The notes under the pieces are model-generated. The model saw nothing but the letters and a program-made list of their open reading frames with translations. It searched no databases and had not been told where the DNA came from. DNA of 64,000 bases from Faecalibacterium prausnitzii. Lineage in GTDB: Bacteria; Bacillota; Clostridia; Oscillospirales; Ruminococcaceae. The DNA lies in contig NZ_PXUP01000002.1 in NCBI RefSeq assembly GCF_003324185.1, positions 124,001 through 188,000 of the forward strand, read 5' to 3'. Below, in pieces: positions 18,115-27,719 of the stretch; positions within the stretch are counted from its first letter, which is position 1, and every line of letters begins with the position of its first letter. The translations under genes were made by a program, and so were the position numbers.

Positions 18115-19052
18115 GCCGTTATACGCTCGGGGTCGATACAAGCAACTATGCAACCTCTCTGGCAGTTTTTGATACAGCCGGGGAGGTTGTTTGTGCAAAA
18201 AAGCGCTTTTTGCCGGTAAAAGCCGGGCAGCTTGGTCTCCGGCAAAGCGATGCACTGTTCCATCACACAGCAGCTCTGCCGGAGATGCTGCAGGAGCTGG
18301 CGCAGGAATTCGACCTGACAAAAATAGATGCCGTAGGTGTTTCGCAAAAACCGCGCCCGGTAGAGGGCAGCTATATGCCCTGTTTTCTGGCTGGTGTCAG
18401 CGCGGCGACCGCCTTTGCGGCGGCACGGGACATTCCGCTGATCCACACTACCCATCAGCAGGGTCACGCTGCTGCGGCGCTGTATGCCGCAAAGGGTGAG
18501 GCACTGTTCTCCCAGAAGGTGCTTTTGTTCCATATCTCCGGCGGCACCACGGATCTTTTGCTGTGCGATCAGGTGCGTGCTATCACCACCCTTGGCACCA
18601 GTACCGATCTGTACGCTGGTCAGGCGGTGGACCGCGTGGGCGTGCGGCTGGGCTTTGGCTTCCCCGCAGGGGCAGAGGTCTCCCGCCTTGCTGCGCAGTG
18701 CGCCGAGGAGATCCGGCCCAAGTCCAGCGTAAAGGGGCTGCAATGCAGCCTTTCTGGGCTGGAAAACCAGTGTAACGCCCTGCTTGCGGCCGGAAAAGCT
18801 CCGGAATACGTTTGCAAGTACTGCCTGCTCTGCGTGGCAGATACCGTTGTCCGCATGACAAAGGCCGCACAGAAGGAATACCCCGGTCTGCCGGTGGTCT
18901 GCGCCGGCGGCGTGATGAGCAGCGATATCATCCGCACATGGGTGCAGCAGCGGCTGCCGCAAGTCTATTTTGTGCCGGGGCAGTATTCAAGTGATAACGC
19001 CATCGGCGTGTCTATTCTTGCTGCACGGGAGGCCGGTCTATGGCTGATGTGA
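18111..19052 (+). CDS. Kae1/TsaD-like paralogue
   Basis: 313-residue ASKHA-fold protein of the Kae1/TsaD/YgjD superfamily. It starts LGVDTSNYATSLAV and retains the metal-binding HQQGH motif, the analogue of HxxxH in TsaD, inside HTTHQQGHAAAAL, plus the phosphate loop HISGGTTDLL. The true t6A-synthesis TsaD is usually about 340 residues and encoded elsewhere, so this is probably the clostridial paralogue of unknown function. It starts at GTG overlapping nusB and overlaps xseA by 13 bases. Confidence 0.75.
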   Translation: MSRYTLGVDTSNYATSLAVFDTAGEVVCAKKRFLPVKAGQLGLRQSDALFHHTAALPEMLQELAQEFDLTKIDAVGVSQKPRPVEGSYMPCFLAGVSAATAFAAARDIPLIHTTHQQGHAAAALYAAKGEALFSQKVLLFHISGGTTDLLLCDQVRAITTLGTSTDLYAGQAVDRVGVRLGFGFPAGAEVSRLAAQCAEEIRPKSSVKGLQCSLSGLENQCNALLAAGKAPEYVCKYCLLCVADTVVRMTKAAQKEYPGLPVVCAGGVMSSDIIRTWVQQRLPQVYFVPGQYSSDNAIGVSILAAREAGLWLM

Positions 19053-20263
19053 TCTCGGTCTCAGAGCTGAACCATTATGTCAAAACGCTGCTGGATGTCA
19101 ACGATGGGTTGTTCGATCTGGCCCTGCGGGGTGAGATCGCAAATTTTGTGCAGAACGCCCGCAGCGGGCACTGCTACTTTTCTCTGCGGGACGATGCCTG
19201 CAGCGTAAAGGCGGTGATGTTCCGCACCGATGCCCGCCGTCTGGCATTTCGCCCGGAGGAGGGGATGCGGGTCGTGGTACGCTGCCGCGCTACCCTCTAC
19301 GAGCGGGACGGTGCGTTTCAGGTCTATGTAAACGAGATGTTTCCGGATGGTCTGGGCGCGGCACAGCTTGCGCTGGAGCAGCTGAAGGCCCGGTTGGAAA
19401 AGGAAGGTCTGTTTGACTCGGCACACAAAAAGCCGCTGCCTGCATACCCCAAATGTATTGGTGTCGTTACCAGCAAAACCGGGGCGGCGCTGCAGGATAT
19501 CCGCAACGTGATCAGCCGCCGCTGGCCGTCCGTTCGGCTGCTGCTGTGCCCGGTAACGGTGCAGGGCTTTGAGGCTGCCCGGCAGATTGCCGTAGCCATC
19601 CGCACGCTGGATCAGAGCGGGAAGGTGGACGAGATCATCGTAGCCCGGGGCGGCGGCAGCAGGGAAGACCTGTGGGTGTTCAATGCCGAGGAGATCGCCC
19701 GGGCGGCATTTCGTTGCAAAACGCCGCTGATCAGTGCCATCGGACACGAGATCGACTACACCATTCTGGACTTTGTAGCCGACCAGCGTGCTCCCACACC
19801 GTCCGCTGCCGCAGAGCTTGCGGTGCCGGATCGGGAGGAGCAGCAGCGCATTTTTGAAAATATTGAAGAAAATATTCACAAAAATATACAAAAACGGCTT
19901 GCGTTGTGCTATAATGGTCTAGAACAATACAACTTTTTGTTGGAGCAGAGCGCGCCGAGTAAAATCTTACAGCAGTATTCAAACCGCCTGCAACAGATAC
20001 AGCAGACTGTCCGGACGCAGCAAAAAGCGCGTATGAATGACAAAAGTATGCAGCTTCAACACGCAGCTGCACTGGCTACATCGCTGAATCCATACCGTGT
20101 GCTGGCCCGTGGCTATGCCCTTGTGACCGATACAAAAGGGAAGGTCTGCACCGTGGAGCAGCTGCAGCCGGAGCAGCTCATCTGTGTGCGCAGTCGGCAA
20201 TATCAGGCACGATGCCGTGTGGAAACTGTGGAGGAGATCAATGAGAGCACCCAAAAGCTTTGA
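19040..20263 (+). CDS. xseA: Exodeoxyribonuclease VII large subunit
   Basis: 407 residues: N-terminal OB-fold (about 1-100), catalytic domain with the conserved GVVTSKTGAALQDI, ARGGGSREDLWVFN and SAIGHEIDYTI motifs, then a coiled-coil and C-terminal segment. GGGAGG lies 7 bases before the ATG, inside the upstream gene. Its 3' end overlaps xseB by 23 bases. Confidence 0.96.
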   Translation: MADVISVSELNHYVKTLLDVNDGLFDLALRGEIANFVQNARSGHCYFSLRDDACSVKAVMFRTDARRLAFRPEEGMRVVVRCRATLYERDGAFQVYVNEMFPDGLGAAQLALEQLKARLEKEGLFDSAHKKPLPAYPKCIGVVTSKTGAALQDIRNVISRRWPSVRLLLCPVTVQGFEAARQIAVAIRTLDQSGKVDEIIVARGGGSREDLWVFNAEEIARAAFRCKTPLISAIGHEIDYTILDFVADQRAPTPSAAAELAVPDREEQQRIFENIEENIHKNIQKRLALCYNGLEQYNFLLEQSAPSKILQQYSNRLQQIQQTVRTQQKARMNDKSMQLQHAAALATSLNPYRVLARGYALVTDTKGKVCTVEQLQPEQLICVRSRQYQARCRVETVEEINESTQKL

Positions 20264-20471
20264 AGAAGGAATGGATCGGCTGAACGCGATCCTTGCACAG
20301 ATGCAGCAGGAAGACACCTCGCTGGCAGATTCCGTCAAGCTGTATGCGGAAGCCGCCTCCCTGATGCAGTACTGCCATGCAACGTTGGAAAAAACCTCGC
20401 TGCAGATCGAGGAAATCAGTGCAAAGATCGCCGAGACCGTAGAAGCCCCGCAGGAGCAGGAGGAAGAATAA
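20241..20471 (+). CDS. xseB: Exodeoxyribonuclease VII small subunit
   Basis: 76-residue helical hairpin protein; SFEEGMDRLNAILAQMQ and the LADSVKLYAEAASLM repeat are the family hallmarks. The ATG at 20241 follows GGAG within xseA. The TAA overlaps the ispA ATG. Confidence 0.93.
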   Translation: MRAPKSFEEGMDRLNAILAQMQQEDTSLADSVKLYAEAASLMQYCHATLEKTSLQIEEISAKIAETVEAPQEQEEE

Positions 20472-21352
20472 TGGAATACAAGGCGCAATATCAGGAATAT
20501 CTGCTGCAAGCCACGGCTGCGCTGGATGCTGCCAGCGCCCGTTTTCTGCCTGAGGAATCGGAGGTGTGCAGAGCTGCCCGTTACAGCTTGCTGGGCGGTG
20601 GAAAGCGCATCCGCGCGATTCTGACGCTCAGTGTCTGCGATATGCTGGGCGGCGAGATGCAGGTTGCCGCACAGTTCGCGGCAGCTGTGGAGATGCTGCA
20701 TTGCTACTCGTTGATCCATGATGATCTGCCTTGCATGGACAACGATGATCTGCGCCGGGGACGTCCCTCTTGCCATAAGGCCTTCAGCGAGTCCACGGCA
20801 ATGCTGGCCGGTGACGTGCTGCTGACCGAGGCTTTTGAGGTGATTGCAAACGCCTCCGCTACGCCGCAGATCTGCGTGGCAGCCGCCCGTGCACTGGGCG
20901 CGGGTGCAGGCAGCCGCGGCATGGTCTACGGGCAGGAGCTGGATCTGAAATATGAAGCGCTAGCGGCCACCGAGGAGCAGCTGCGCCTCATTCACCGTAA
21001 CAAGACTGGTGCACTGATCAATGCCGCCGTCCAGATGGGCGCTGCCGCAGCCGGTGCAACACCGCAGCAGTGCGAGATACTGGCCTCCTACGCATACGGG
21101 CTGGGGCTGGTGTTCCAGATCGTGGACGATGTGCTGGACGTTACCAGCACCCCGGAACAGCTGGGCAAACCCATCGGCAGTGACAGCGAAAACGGCAAGA
21201 CCACTTTTGTTACTCTGTATGGGGTAGACGGCGCAATGGTGCTGGCGCAAAAGCTGAACGAGCAGATCTGCAATGATCTGCAGCAGCATTTTGGTGCAAA
21301 GGCAGCTTTTTTGCAACAGCTGGCTCAGCAGCTTCTGGTGCGCAAAAACTAA
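20471..21352 (+). CDS. ispA: Farnesyl/geranyl diphosphate synthase
   Basis: Class I trans-prenyltransferase of 293 residues that condenses IPP onto allylic diphosphates. The first Asp-rich motif is HDDLPCMDND and the second VDDVLDVT; GGGKRIRAILTL binds the diphosphate. It sits two genes upstream of dxs, giving an isoprenoid block (ispA, PAP2-like, dxs). Confidence 0.94.
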   Translation: MEYKAQYQEYLLQATAALDAASARFLPEESEVCRAARYSLLGGGKRIRAILTLSVCDMLGGEMQVAAQFAAAVEMLHCYSLIHDDLPCMDNDDLRRGRPSCHKAFSESTAMLAGDVLLTEAFEVIANASATPQICVAAARALGAGAGSRGMVYGQELDLKYEALAATEEQLRLIHRNKTGALINAAVQMGAAAAGATPQQCEILASYAYGLGLVFQIVDDVLDVTSTPEQLGKPIGSDSENGKTTFVTLYGVDGAMVLAQKLNEQICNDLQQHFGAKAAFLQQLAQQLLVRKN

Positions 21353-21370
21353 AGAAAAAGGAATACAGAT

Positions 21371-21838
21371 ATGCAGTTTATTCAAAATATCTTATCAGTC
21401 AATCAGATCTTGACCGCATCGCTTCTCAGCTGGTTCATTGCACAGGTGCTAAAGACCATCATCAACTTTATTCTGCTGGGTAAGTTCCAGTTAGAGCGGA
21501 TGTGGGGCGATGGTGGTATGCCCAGCGCACACAGCGCGACCGTCTGCGCCATGGCTATTGTTACCGGACGCAGCGCCGGGGTCGCCTCGCCGATTTTTGC
21601 GGTGGCCTGTGTGGTGGCTATCATCACCATGCACGATGCCATGGGCGTCCGGCACGAGACCGGTGAACAGGCAAAGGTGCTGAACCAGATGATTGCCCAG
21701 TGGATCGATGTAAGCGAGAAAAACGCTCCCTTTTTGCAGAATATGCACCTGAAAGAAATGGTCGGCCACACGCCGCTGCAAGTCGTGGCGGGCGTACTGC
21801 TCGGCTCCCTGGTAGGCTTTCTGTTCCCGGTCGTGTAA
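21371..21838 (+). CDS. Divergent PAP2 family (DUF212/YuiD-like) membrane protein
   Basis: 155-residue membrane protein with the DUF212 signature MPSAHSATVCAM, which resembles the PAP2 phosphatase PSGHS motif, and the matching MHDAMGVRHETGEQAKVLN segment. These are membrane lipid-phosphate phosphatase-like residues. Its place between ispA and dxs suggests action on a prenyl phosphate, but that is inference. Confidence 0.85.
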   Translation: MQFIQNILSVNQILTASLLSWFIAQVLKTIINFILLGKFQLERMWGDGGMPSAHSATVCAMAIVTGRSAGVASPIFAVACVVAIITMHDAMGVRHETGEQAKVLNQMIAQWIDVSEKNAPFLQNMHLKEMVGHTPLQVVAGVLLGSLVGFLFPVV

Positions 21839-21886
21839 AAGACGGCAGAGATGCCCAAAGTACAAACGCATAAAGGACGTGTGAAT

Positions 21887-23770
21887 ATGGAATCGTTGTT
21901 GCTGGACAAGATCGATCAGCCCAGCGATCTTAAAAAGCTGAATGCGCAGCAGGTGGAAAAACTTTGCGCAGAGATACGGCATTTTTTGCTGGAAAATATC
22001 TCCAAGACAGGTGGCCATCTGGCCTCTAATCTTGGCACCGTAGAGCTGACCGTGGCGCTGCACCGTGTGCTGGAAACGCCTAAGGATAAGATCGTTTTTG
22101 ATGTGGGGCATCAGTGCTACACCCACAAACTGCTTACCGGACGCCGGAAACAGTTTGACCATTTGCGGCAGCTGGATGGCATTTCCGGCTTTCCCAATCC
22201 TCACGAAAGTGTGCACGATGCCTTTATTGCCGGACACGGCAATACGGCGCTTTCACTCGCTATTGGTATGGCTTGGGCCAAAAAGATCAAGCATGAGCCC
22301 GGGCTTGTGGTGGCGGTGATCGGCGATGGCGCTTTTACCGGCGGCATGGTGTATGAGGGGATGAACAATATCGGCGGGCTGGACAACCTGCTTGTGATCT
22401 TGAACGATAACAAGATGTCCATCTCTAAAAATGTCGGTGCACTGGCACGATATCTGACCCATCTGCGCACAACTACGGCGTATTATGATGCCAAGGATAA
22501 TGTACGCAGTTTTCTGGACGGTGTGCCATTGATTGGTACGCCGATGAAAAAGTCTCTGATCGGCGCAAAAACGCTGGTACGCCGCGCTATGTACCACTCC
22601 ACCATGTTTGAGGATATGGGCTTTGAATACATCGGCCCGGTGGATGGCCACAACGTGGAGGAGCTGGAACGCACCCTGCGCTCGATCTATCAGCGGCCGG
22701 GTCCCCATTTTTTGCATATTGTGACCAAAAAGGGTAAAGGTTATCAGCCGGCAGAGATGAACCCAGGAAACTATCACGGTGTATCTGCTTTTGACCCGGA
22801 CGGAATGCCGGACCCGGAGGTTGCGCCGAAGGAATCCTTCTCCACTGTTTTCGGCAAACTGCTGGTGCAGGAGGGAACACAAAACCCGAAGCTCTGCGCG
22901 ATCACCGCTGCCATGAAGTACGGTACCGGACTGCAATTCTTTGCCCATCGTCACCCGCAGCGCTTTTTTGATGTGGGCATGGCGGAGCAGCATGCTGTCA
23001 CCTTTGCGGCCGGTCTTGCCAGTCAGGGAATGCTGCCGGTGGTGTGCATCTACTCCACCTTCCTGCAGCGCTCCTATGACCAGATCATCCACGATGTCAA
23101 CCTGTTGAAGGAGAATGTGGTCTTTGCCATCGACCGCGCCGGCTTTGTCCCTGCAGACGGCGAGACCCATCAGGGCATCTATGATGCAGCCTTCCTCAGC
23201 CAGATCGGCATCCCGGTCTATGCACCCTCCAATTACGAGGAGCTGCAATACTGGCTGCACTATTTGCTGCAGGACACGGTCTCCGGCCCTCGGGCCATCC
23301 GCTACCCCCGCGGCGGCGAGAGTGCAAAGCTGGCGCAGTATCCCTGCACAAAGCGGGAATACGACTTTTTGTATGAAACGCCCGGGGCAGAGGTCCTTCT
23401 GGTCAGCTATGCGGACGAACTGGAGGATCTGTTGGAAGCTGCCGTTCAATTGAACGCTGCATCGCAGAATGCAGACGTTCTGAGGCTTGTAAAGCTATAC
23501 CCCTTTACAGATAAACTTATCGATACTGTGTCGAAATATAAAATCGTACTGTTTGCAGAAGAATGTGTTGCAGCTGGTGGTATTGGTGAACATCTGGCAT
23601 ATGCTTTGCAGCAAAAAGGCTGGAACGGCCGCTTTTTACACTGCGCTGTCCACACGGCCTGCCTGCCGCACGCGACTGTTCCGCAGATCAAGCAGTGCAC
23701 CGGTCTGGACGCTGCGGATCTTGTGCAGGCAGTCCGGTCTGCCCTCACGAAAGGAGAAAACGAGCTGTGA
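21887..23770 (+). CDS. dxs: 1-deoxy-D-xylulose-5-phosphate synthase
   Basis: Thiamine-diphosphate enzyme that starts the MEP isoprenoid pathway. The 627 residues show the ThDP/Mg motif (GDGAFTGGMVYEGMNN), the catalytic Glu region (DVGMAEQHAVTFAAG) and YSTFLQRSYDQIIHD. ATG 21887 follows AAAGGA by 9 bases; GTGs a few codons upstream are less well placed. The GTGA overlap couples it to tlyA. Confidence 0.96.
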   Translation: MESLLLDKIDQPSDLKKLNAQQVEKLCAEIRHFLLENISKTGGHLASNLGTVELTVALHRVLETPKDKIVFDVGHQCYTHKLLTGRRKQFDHLRQLDGISGFPNPHESVHDAFIAGHGNTALSLAIGMAWAKKIKHEPGLVVAVIGDGAFTGGMVYEGMNNIGGLDNLLVILNDNKMSISKNVGALARYLTHLRTTTAYYDAKDNVRSFLDGVPLIGTPMKKSLIGAKTLVRRAMYHSTMFEDMGFEYIGPVDGHNVEELERTLRSIYQRPGPHFLHIVTKKGKGYQPAEMNPGNYHGVSAFDPDGMPDPEVAPKESFSTVFGKLLVQEGTQNPKLCAITAAMKYGTGLQFFAHRHPQRFFDVGMAEQHAVTFAAGLASQGMLPVVCIYSTFLQRSYDQIIHDVNLLKENVVFAIDRAGFVPADGETHQGIYDAAFLSQIGIPVYAPSNYEELQYWLHYLLQDTVSGPRAIRYPRGGESAKLAQYPCTKREYDFLYETPGAEVLLVSYADELEDLLEAAVQLNAASQNADVLRLVKLYPFTDKLIDTVSKYKIVLFAEECVAAGGIGEHLAYALQQKGWNGRFLHCAVHTACLPHATVPQIKQCTGLDAADLVQAVRSALTKGENEL

Positions 23771-24570
23771 AAATTCGGTTGGATCAATATCTTGTGCAGA
23801 ACGGCCTTGTGCAGAGCCGGGAGCGCGCCAAGGCTCTGATCATGGCCGGTGTGGTTTTTGTCAACCAACAAAAGGTGGACAAGGCCGGCGAGATGATCAA
23901 GGAGGATGCTGTGGTCGAGGTTCGCGGCCACGACATCGGTTACGTCAGCCGTGGCGGCTTAAAGCTGGAAAAGGCCATGAAGTGCTTCCCGCTTACCCCC
24001 AACGGCAAGGTCTGCATGGACATCGGTGCATCTACCGGCGGCTTTACCGACTGTATGCTGCAAAATGGTGCCGTGAAGGTGTATGCCGTAGATGTTGGCT
24101 ACGGTCAGCTGGCATGGAGCCTGCGGACGGATGCGCGCGTGGTGAATATGGAGCGCACGAACATCCGCTATGTCACGCCGGAGGATCTTGCAGAGCCCAT
24201 TGAATTTTTCAGTGTGGATGTTTCCTTTATTTCTCTGCATCACATCTTCCCGGTGGCACAGCGCATCACCACCCCGGACGCCATGGGCGTCTGTCTGGTG
24301 AAGCCGCAGTTCGAGGCAGGCCGCGAGAAAGTGGGCAAAAACGGCGTGGTGCGTGACCCTGCCGTGCATCGTGAGGTGTTGCACAATGCCATGTCTTATG
24401 CTGCGGAAAACGGCTTTGTAGTGCGCGGGTTGGATTACAGCCCGGTCAAAGGGCCGGAAGGCAATATCGAGTACCTGATGTTTGTGCAGAAGAGCGACCA
24501 GCCCGCAGTGCTGGACGACGAAGCCGCCGCACAGGTGGTGGCAGCAAGCCACACCACGTTGGATCGCTGA
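23767..24570 (+). CDS. tlyA: TlyA-family 16S/23S rRNA 2'-O-methyltransferase (RNA methyltransferase YqxC)
   Basis: 267 residues: an N-terminal S4 RNA-binding domain (RLDQYLVQNGLVQSRERAKA) and an FtsJ-like methyltransferase domain with the AdoMet loop DIGASTGGFTDCMLQ. The family 2'-O-methylates rRNA cytidines and is linked to capreomycin sensitivity in mycobacteria. It starts at GTG 23767 overlapping the dxs stop. B. subtilis has the same dxs-yqxC-ahrC-recN order. Confidence 0.92.
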   Translation: MKIRLDQYLVQNGLVQSRERAKALIMAGVVFVNQQKVDKAGEMIKEDAVVEVRGHDIGYVSRGGLKLEKAMKCFPLTPNGKVCMDIGASTGGFTDCMLQNGAVKVYAVDVGYGQLAWSLRTDARVVNMERTNIRYVTPEDLAEPIEFFSVDVSFISLHHIFPVAQRITTPDAMGVCLVKPQFEAGREKVGKNGVVRDPAVHREVLHNAMSYAAENGFVVRGLDYSPVKGPEGNIEYLMFVQKSDQPAVLDDEAAAQVVAASHTTLDR

Positions 24571-24600
24571 GACTCAACTGTCAGCAAAGGAGAAACCGGT

Positions 24601-25452
24601 ATGACGATCTACATTTCGCCCAATCCGGGCAAGACCTCTGCCAGCGAAATCGCGTTGCGTGCGGCGCAGATCCTGCTGACCCACGGCGCAGCTGTACTGA
24701 TGAGCGATGCTCTGCGGGAAAGCTGCAACACGGCAGGGGTCATTTACCTGCCGCTGGAGCGGTGTCTGAAGCGTGCTGACGTGATCCTGACCATTGGCGG
24801 GGACGGTACCATCTTGCACGAAGCGAATCTTTCGCTCCGGTACGCAAAGCCCATCCTCGGCATCAATCTGGGACGCTGCGGCTTTCTGGCTACCTGCGAG
24901 ATCGGCGAAATGGAAACAAAGCTGGCCGCTGTGGCGCGGGGCGATTTCCAGCTGGACAACCGGATGCTTTTATACGCCCGGGTGCTTGGTCAGGACGGCT
25001 GGGAGGGGCACGCCCTCAATGATGTGGTCGTGACCAAGGGACGCCTGCAACAGGCCATCGACTTCAGCATTTACTGCGATGATATTCTGGTAGAGCACTA
25101 CCGGGGCGATGGCGTTATCGTGGCGACCCCCACCGGCTCTACGGCCTACTCGCTGGCAGCCGGCGGCCCGATTCTGGATTCTCAGACCAAGGGCGTCGTG
25201 GTGACCCCCATCTGTCCCCACAGTCTGGCCAGTCCGGCCATGGTATTTGCGCAGGAGCGCAAGCTGAACGTCTGTGTGGGGCAGGTAGCAGACGATGAAG
25301 TATTTATCAGCTGTGACGGCGGTACGGGCTACCCCCTCAAGGCGGGTGCCACCGCAGAGATCCGCCTGTCCGATCAGAACGTCAAGCTTATTACCTTTGG
25401 GCGGGCAGACCAGTTTCAGGCCATTGACCAGAAACTGCGCAAAAGACAATAA
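24601..25452 (+). CDS. nadK: NAD kinase
   Basis: Phosphorylates NAD to NADP. The 283 residues include the GGDGTIL motif, the NLGRCGFLA loop and the TPTGSTAYSLAAGGPI region that binds substrate. AAAGGAG lies 7 bases upstream of the ATG. It is inserted between tlyA and argR, an arrangement common in clostridia but absent in B. subtilis. Confidence 0.94.
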   Translation: MTIYISPNPGKTSASEIALRAAQILLTHGAAVLMSDALRESCNTAGVIYLPLERCLKRADVILTIGGDGTILHEANLSLRYAKPILGINLGRCGFLATCEIGEMETKLAAVARGDFQLDNRMLLYARVLGQDGWEGHALNDVVVTKGRLQQAIDFSIYCDDILVEHYRGDGVIVATPTGSTAYSLAAGGPILDSQTKGVVVTPICPHSLASPAMVFAQERKLNVCVGQVADDEVFISCDGGTGYPLKAGATAEIRLSDQNVKLITFGRADQFQAIDQKLRKRQ

Positions 25453-25472
25453 CACGGGAGGCGATTTTTAAG

Positions 25473-25961
25473 ATGGCACGCAGCCGCAAAGAAGATACAA
25501 AAACAAAAGCGGAACGTTTGCAGACGATCCTGCGTCTTGTGCAGGAGCATCCCATCAGCCGACAGGAGGTGCTGCTGGAGCACCTGCGGAACGAAGGCTT
25601 TGAGGTAACGCAGGCCACCGTTTCCCGCGATATCCGGGAGTTGTGTCTTGTAAAGGCAGCCACTACCGAGGGCTACCGCTACGTTTCCAGCCGGAATGAA
25701 AGCTTCAACCCCAAGACGCAAGGACGCTTTGAGACCATCTTCCACGAGTCCGTTCTGGGGGTAGATTACGCCGGGCACGTTGTGCTGGTAAAATGCTATT
25801 CCGGCATGGCAAATGCCGCCTGTGAGGTTTTTGACGCATTGCAGTGGAAAAATGTCGTTGGCACCCTTTCCGGTGATGATACCTTTTTAATTGTTGCGCG
25901 CTCGGAGCGCGATGCCAAGACCATTTGTTCGGAGCTGACCCGCTATGTGGGGCAGAGATGA
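25473..25961 (+). CDS. argR: Arginine repressor ArgR/AhrC
   Basis: 162 residues: an N-terminal winged helix (SRQEVLLEHLRNEGFEVTQ then ATVSRDIRELCLVK) and a C-terminal arginine-binding hexamerisation domain containing GTLSGDDTFLIVARS. It controls arginine metabolism. GGGAGG precedes the ATG. Position upstream of recN matches B. subtilis ahrC-recN. Confidence 0.93.
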   Translation: MARSRKEDTKTKAERLQTILRLVQEHPISRQEVLLEHLRNEGFEVTQATVSRDIRELCLVKAATTEGYRYVSSRNESFNPKTQGRFETIFHESVLGVDYAGHVVLVKCYSGMANAACEVFDALQWKNVVGTLSGDDTFLIVARSERDAKTICSELTRYVGQR

Positions 25962-25979
25962 CGGTAGGAGAACGAAGCC

Positions 25980-27650
25980 ATGCTGAGCAGCCTGCAAATT
26001 GAAAATGTTGCCGTGATCCAAAAGGCAGAGGTGCACTTTGAACCGGGGCTGAATGTGCTGACCGGCGAGACCGGTGCGGGCAAATCCATCTTGATCGACT
26101 CCATCAATGCGATCCTTGGCAACCGCACCTCTAAGGACTTGGTGCGCACCGGAGCTGCAAAGGCGGTGATTCGCGCCGCCTTTGAGCAGGTGCCGCCTGC
26201 TGTGCTGGATAAGCTTGAACAGTCCGGCTACGAGCGCTCCGAAGCACTGCTGCTCAGCCGTGAGATCACCGCCGAGGGCAAGAGCAGCTGCCGCATCAAC
26301 GGAATGCCGGCTACGGCAGCCGTTCTGCGGGAGCTGTGCGGTGGTCTGATCAACATCAACGGCCAGCACGATTCGGTGGGTCTGCTCAACCCGGCGCATC
26401 ATCTGGGCATTTTGGACGATTATGCGCAGAACCGCACTGTTTTTCAGGAGTACTATGCCCTGTACCGGGAGCTGGTGCGGGTCAAGCGGGAGCTGGATGC
26501 TCTGATCACTGACGAGGCTGAAAAGCAGCGCAAGATCGACCTGTTGCAGTATCAGGTGCAGGAGATTGAGGATGCCGGGCTGACTGCCGGTGAGGAGCAG
26601 ACGCTGGAAAACCGCCGGAAGGTGCTGTCCAATGCGTCTGCCATCCGGGACCGTCTGGCGCAAAGCTATGCGCTGCTTTCCGGCAGTGATGATGCCGCAG
26701 GCGCTGTGGATCTGCTGGGGGAAGCCTCCAACGCAGTAGATGCCGCTGCGCAGTTAGACCCTGCGCTTACAGCCGCCGCCGGGCAGCTGCTGGACTTATA
26801 CTATAACGCCAAGGATGTGGCCGCAGATCTGATTGGGCGGCTGGACACCTACGACACCAACGATGCAGAACTGGACGAGGTGGAGCAGCGACTGGATCTT
26901 TTGTACCGGCTGAAGCGCAAATACGGCAGCACAGTGGAGGATGTGATCGCTTTCGGGCAAAAGGCCCGGGAAGAGCTTGATAACATCCAGCATTCCCAGC
27001 AGCGCTATGATGCATTGCAGGCAGAAAAGCTGCGTCTTTACACAAAAGCGCGGGAAAAAGCAGAGGTTCTGACCCAGACCCGACTGAAGGCCTTTGAGGA
27101 ACTGAACGCCCGCATTTCCGGCACGCTGGACTTTTTGAATATGCCGGGTGTGCGTATGACCTTGCGGCATACCCGCGGTCCGCTGGCCAGCCATGGACAG
27201 GACAGCGTTGAATTCTACATCTCAACAAACCCCGGTGAAGCACCCAAGCCGCTGGCTAAGATCGCATCCGGCGGCGAACTGAGTCGCATCACCCTTGCAA
27301 TCAAGAATGCAATGGCCGATAAGGATGCCGTGCCTACCGTGATCTACGATGAGATCGACAGCGGTGTGTCCGGCAAGGCTGCGGGACGCATCGGCGAGGT
27401 GCTGCGTCAGAGTGCGCAAGGGCATCAGATCCTGTGCATTACCCATACGGCGCAGATTGCAGCACTGGCTGATTGTCATCTGCTCATCCAGAAAAATGTG
27501 TCCAACGAGCGCACCTACACCGAGATCCATCCGTTGGATGAAAATGGCCGTGTAGAGGCCTTGGCGCGCCTCATCTCCGGCGACCACGTTACCGAGCTTT
27601 CCCGCGCCAATGCACGAGAGATGCTGCAGGAGCGCAAGCACGGCGGATGA
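25980..27650 (+). CDS. recN: DNA repair protein RecN
   Basis: SMC-like ATPase for double-strand-break repair, 556 residues. Walker A is GETGAGKSIL; the INGQHDS motif, a long coiled coil (about 160-370), the signature IASGGELSRI and Walker B VIYDEIDSGVSG follow. In B. subtilis spoIVB and spo0A come next; here a tyrosine T-box and tyrS follow instead. Confidence 0.95.
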   Translation: MLSSLQIENVAVIQKAEVHFEPGLNVLTGETGAGKSILIDSINAILGNRTSKDLVRTGAAKAVIRAAFEQVPPAVLDKLEQSGYERSEALLLSREITAEGKSSCRINGMPATAAVLRELCGGLININGQHDSVGLLNPAHHLGILDDYAQNRTVFQEYYALYRELVRVKRELDALITDEAEKQRKIDLLQYQVQEIEDAGLTAGEEQTLENRRKVLSNASAIRDRLAQSYALLSGSDDAAGAVDLLGEASNAVDAAAQLDPALTAAAGQLLDLYYNAKDVAADLIGRLDTYDTNDAELDEVEQRLDLLYRLKRKYGSTVEDVIAFGQKAREELDNIQHSQQRYDALQAEKLRLYTKAREKAEVLTQTRLKAFEELNARISGTLDFLNMPGVRMTLRHTRGPLASHGQDSVEFYISTNPGEAPKPLAKIASGGELSRITLAIKNAMADKDAVPTVIYDEIDSGVSGKAAGRIGEVLRQSAQGHQILCITHTAQIAALADCHLLIQKNVSNERTYTEIHPLDENGRVEALARLISGDHVTELSRANAREMLQERKHGG

Positions 27651-27685
27651 TGCAGCGGAATGCATTTTTGCAGAAAGGACAGCTC

Positions 27686-27714
27686 TTGACAAGGCGGCGG
27701 TCTTGTGATAGAGT
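27686..27714 (+). promoter_or_regulatory. Strong sigma-A promoter of the tyrS leader
   Basis: TTGACA (27686-27691), 17-base spacer, TAGAGT (27709-27714), placed directly upstream of the T-box stem I. Confidence 0.8.
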
Positions 27715-27719
27715 AGACA

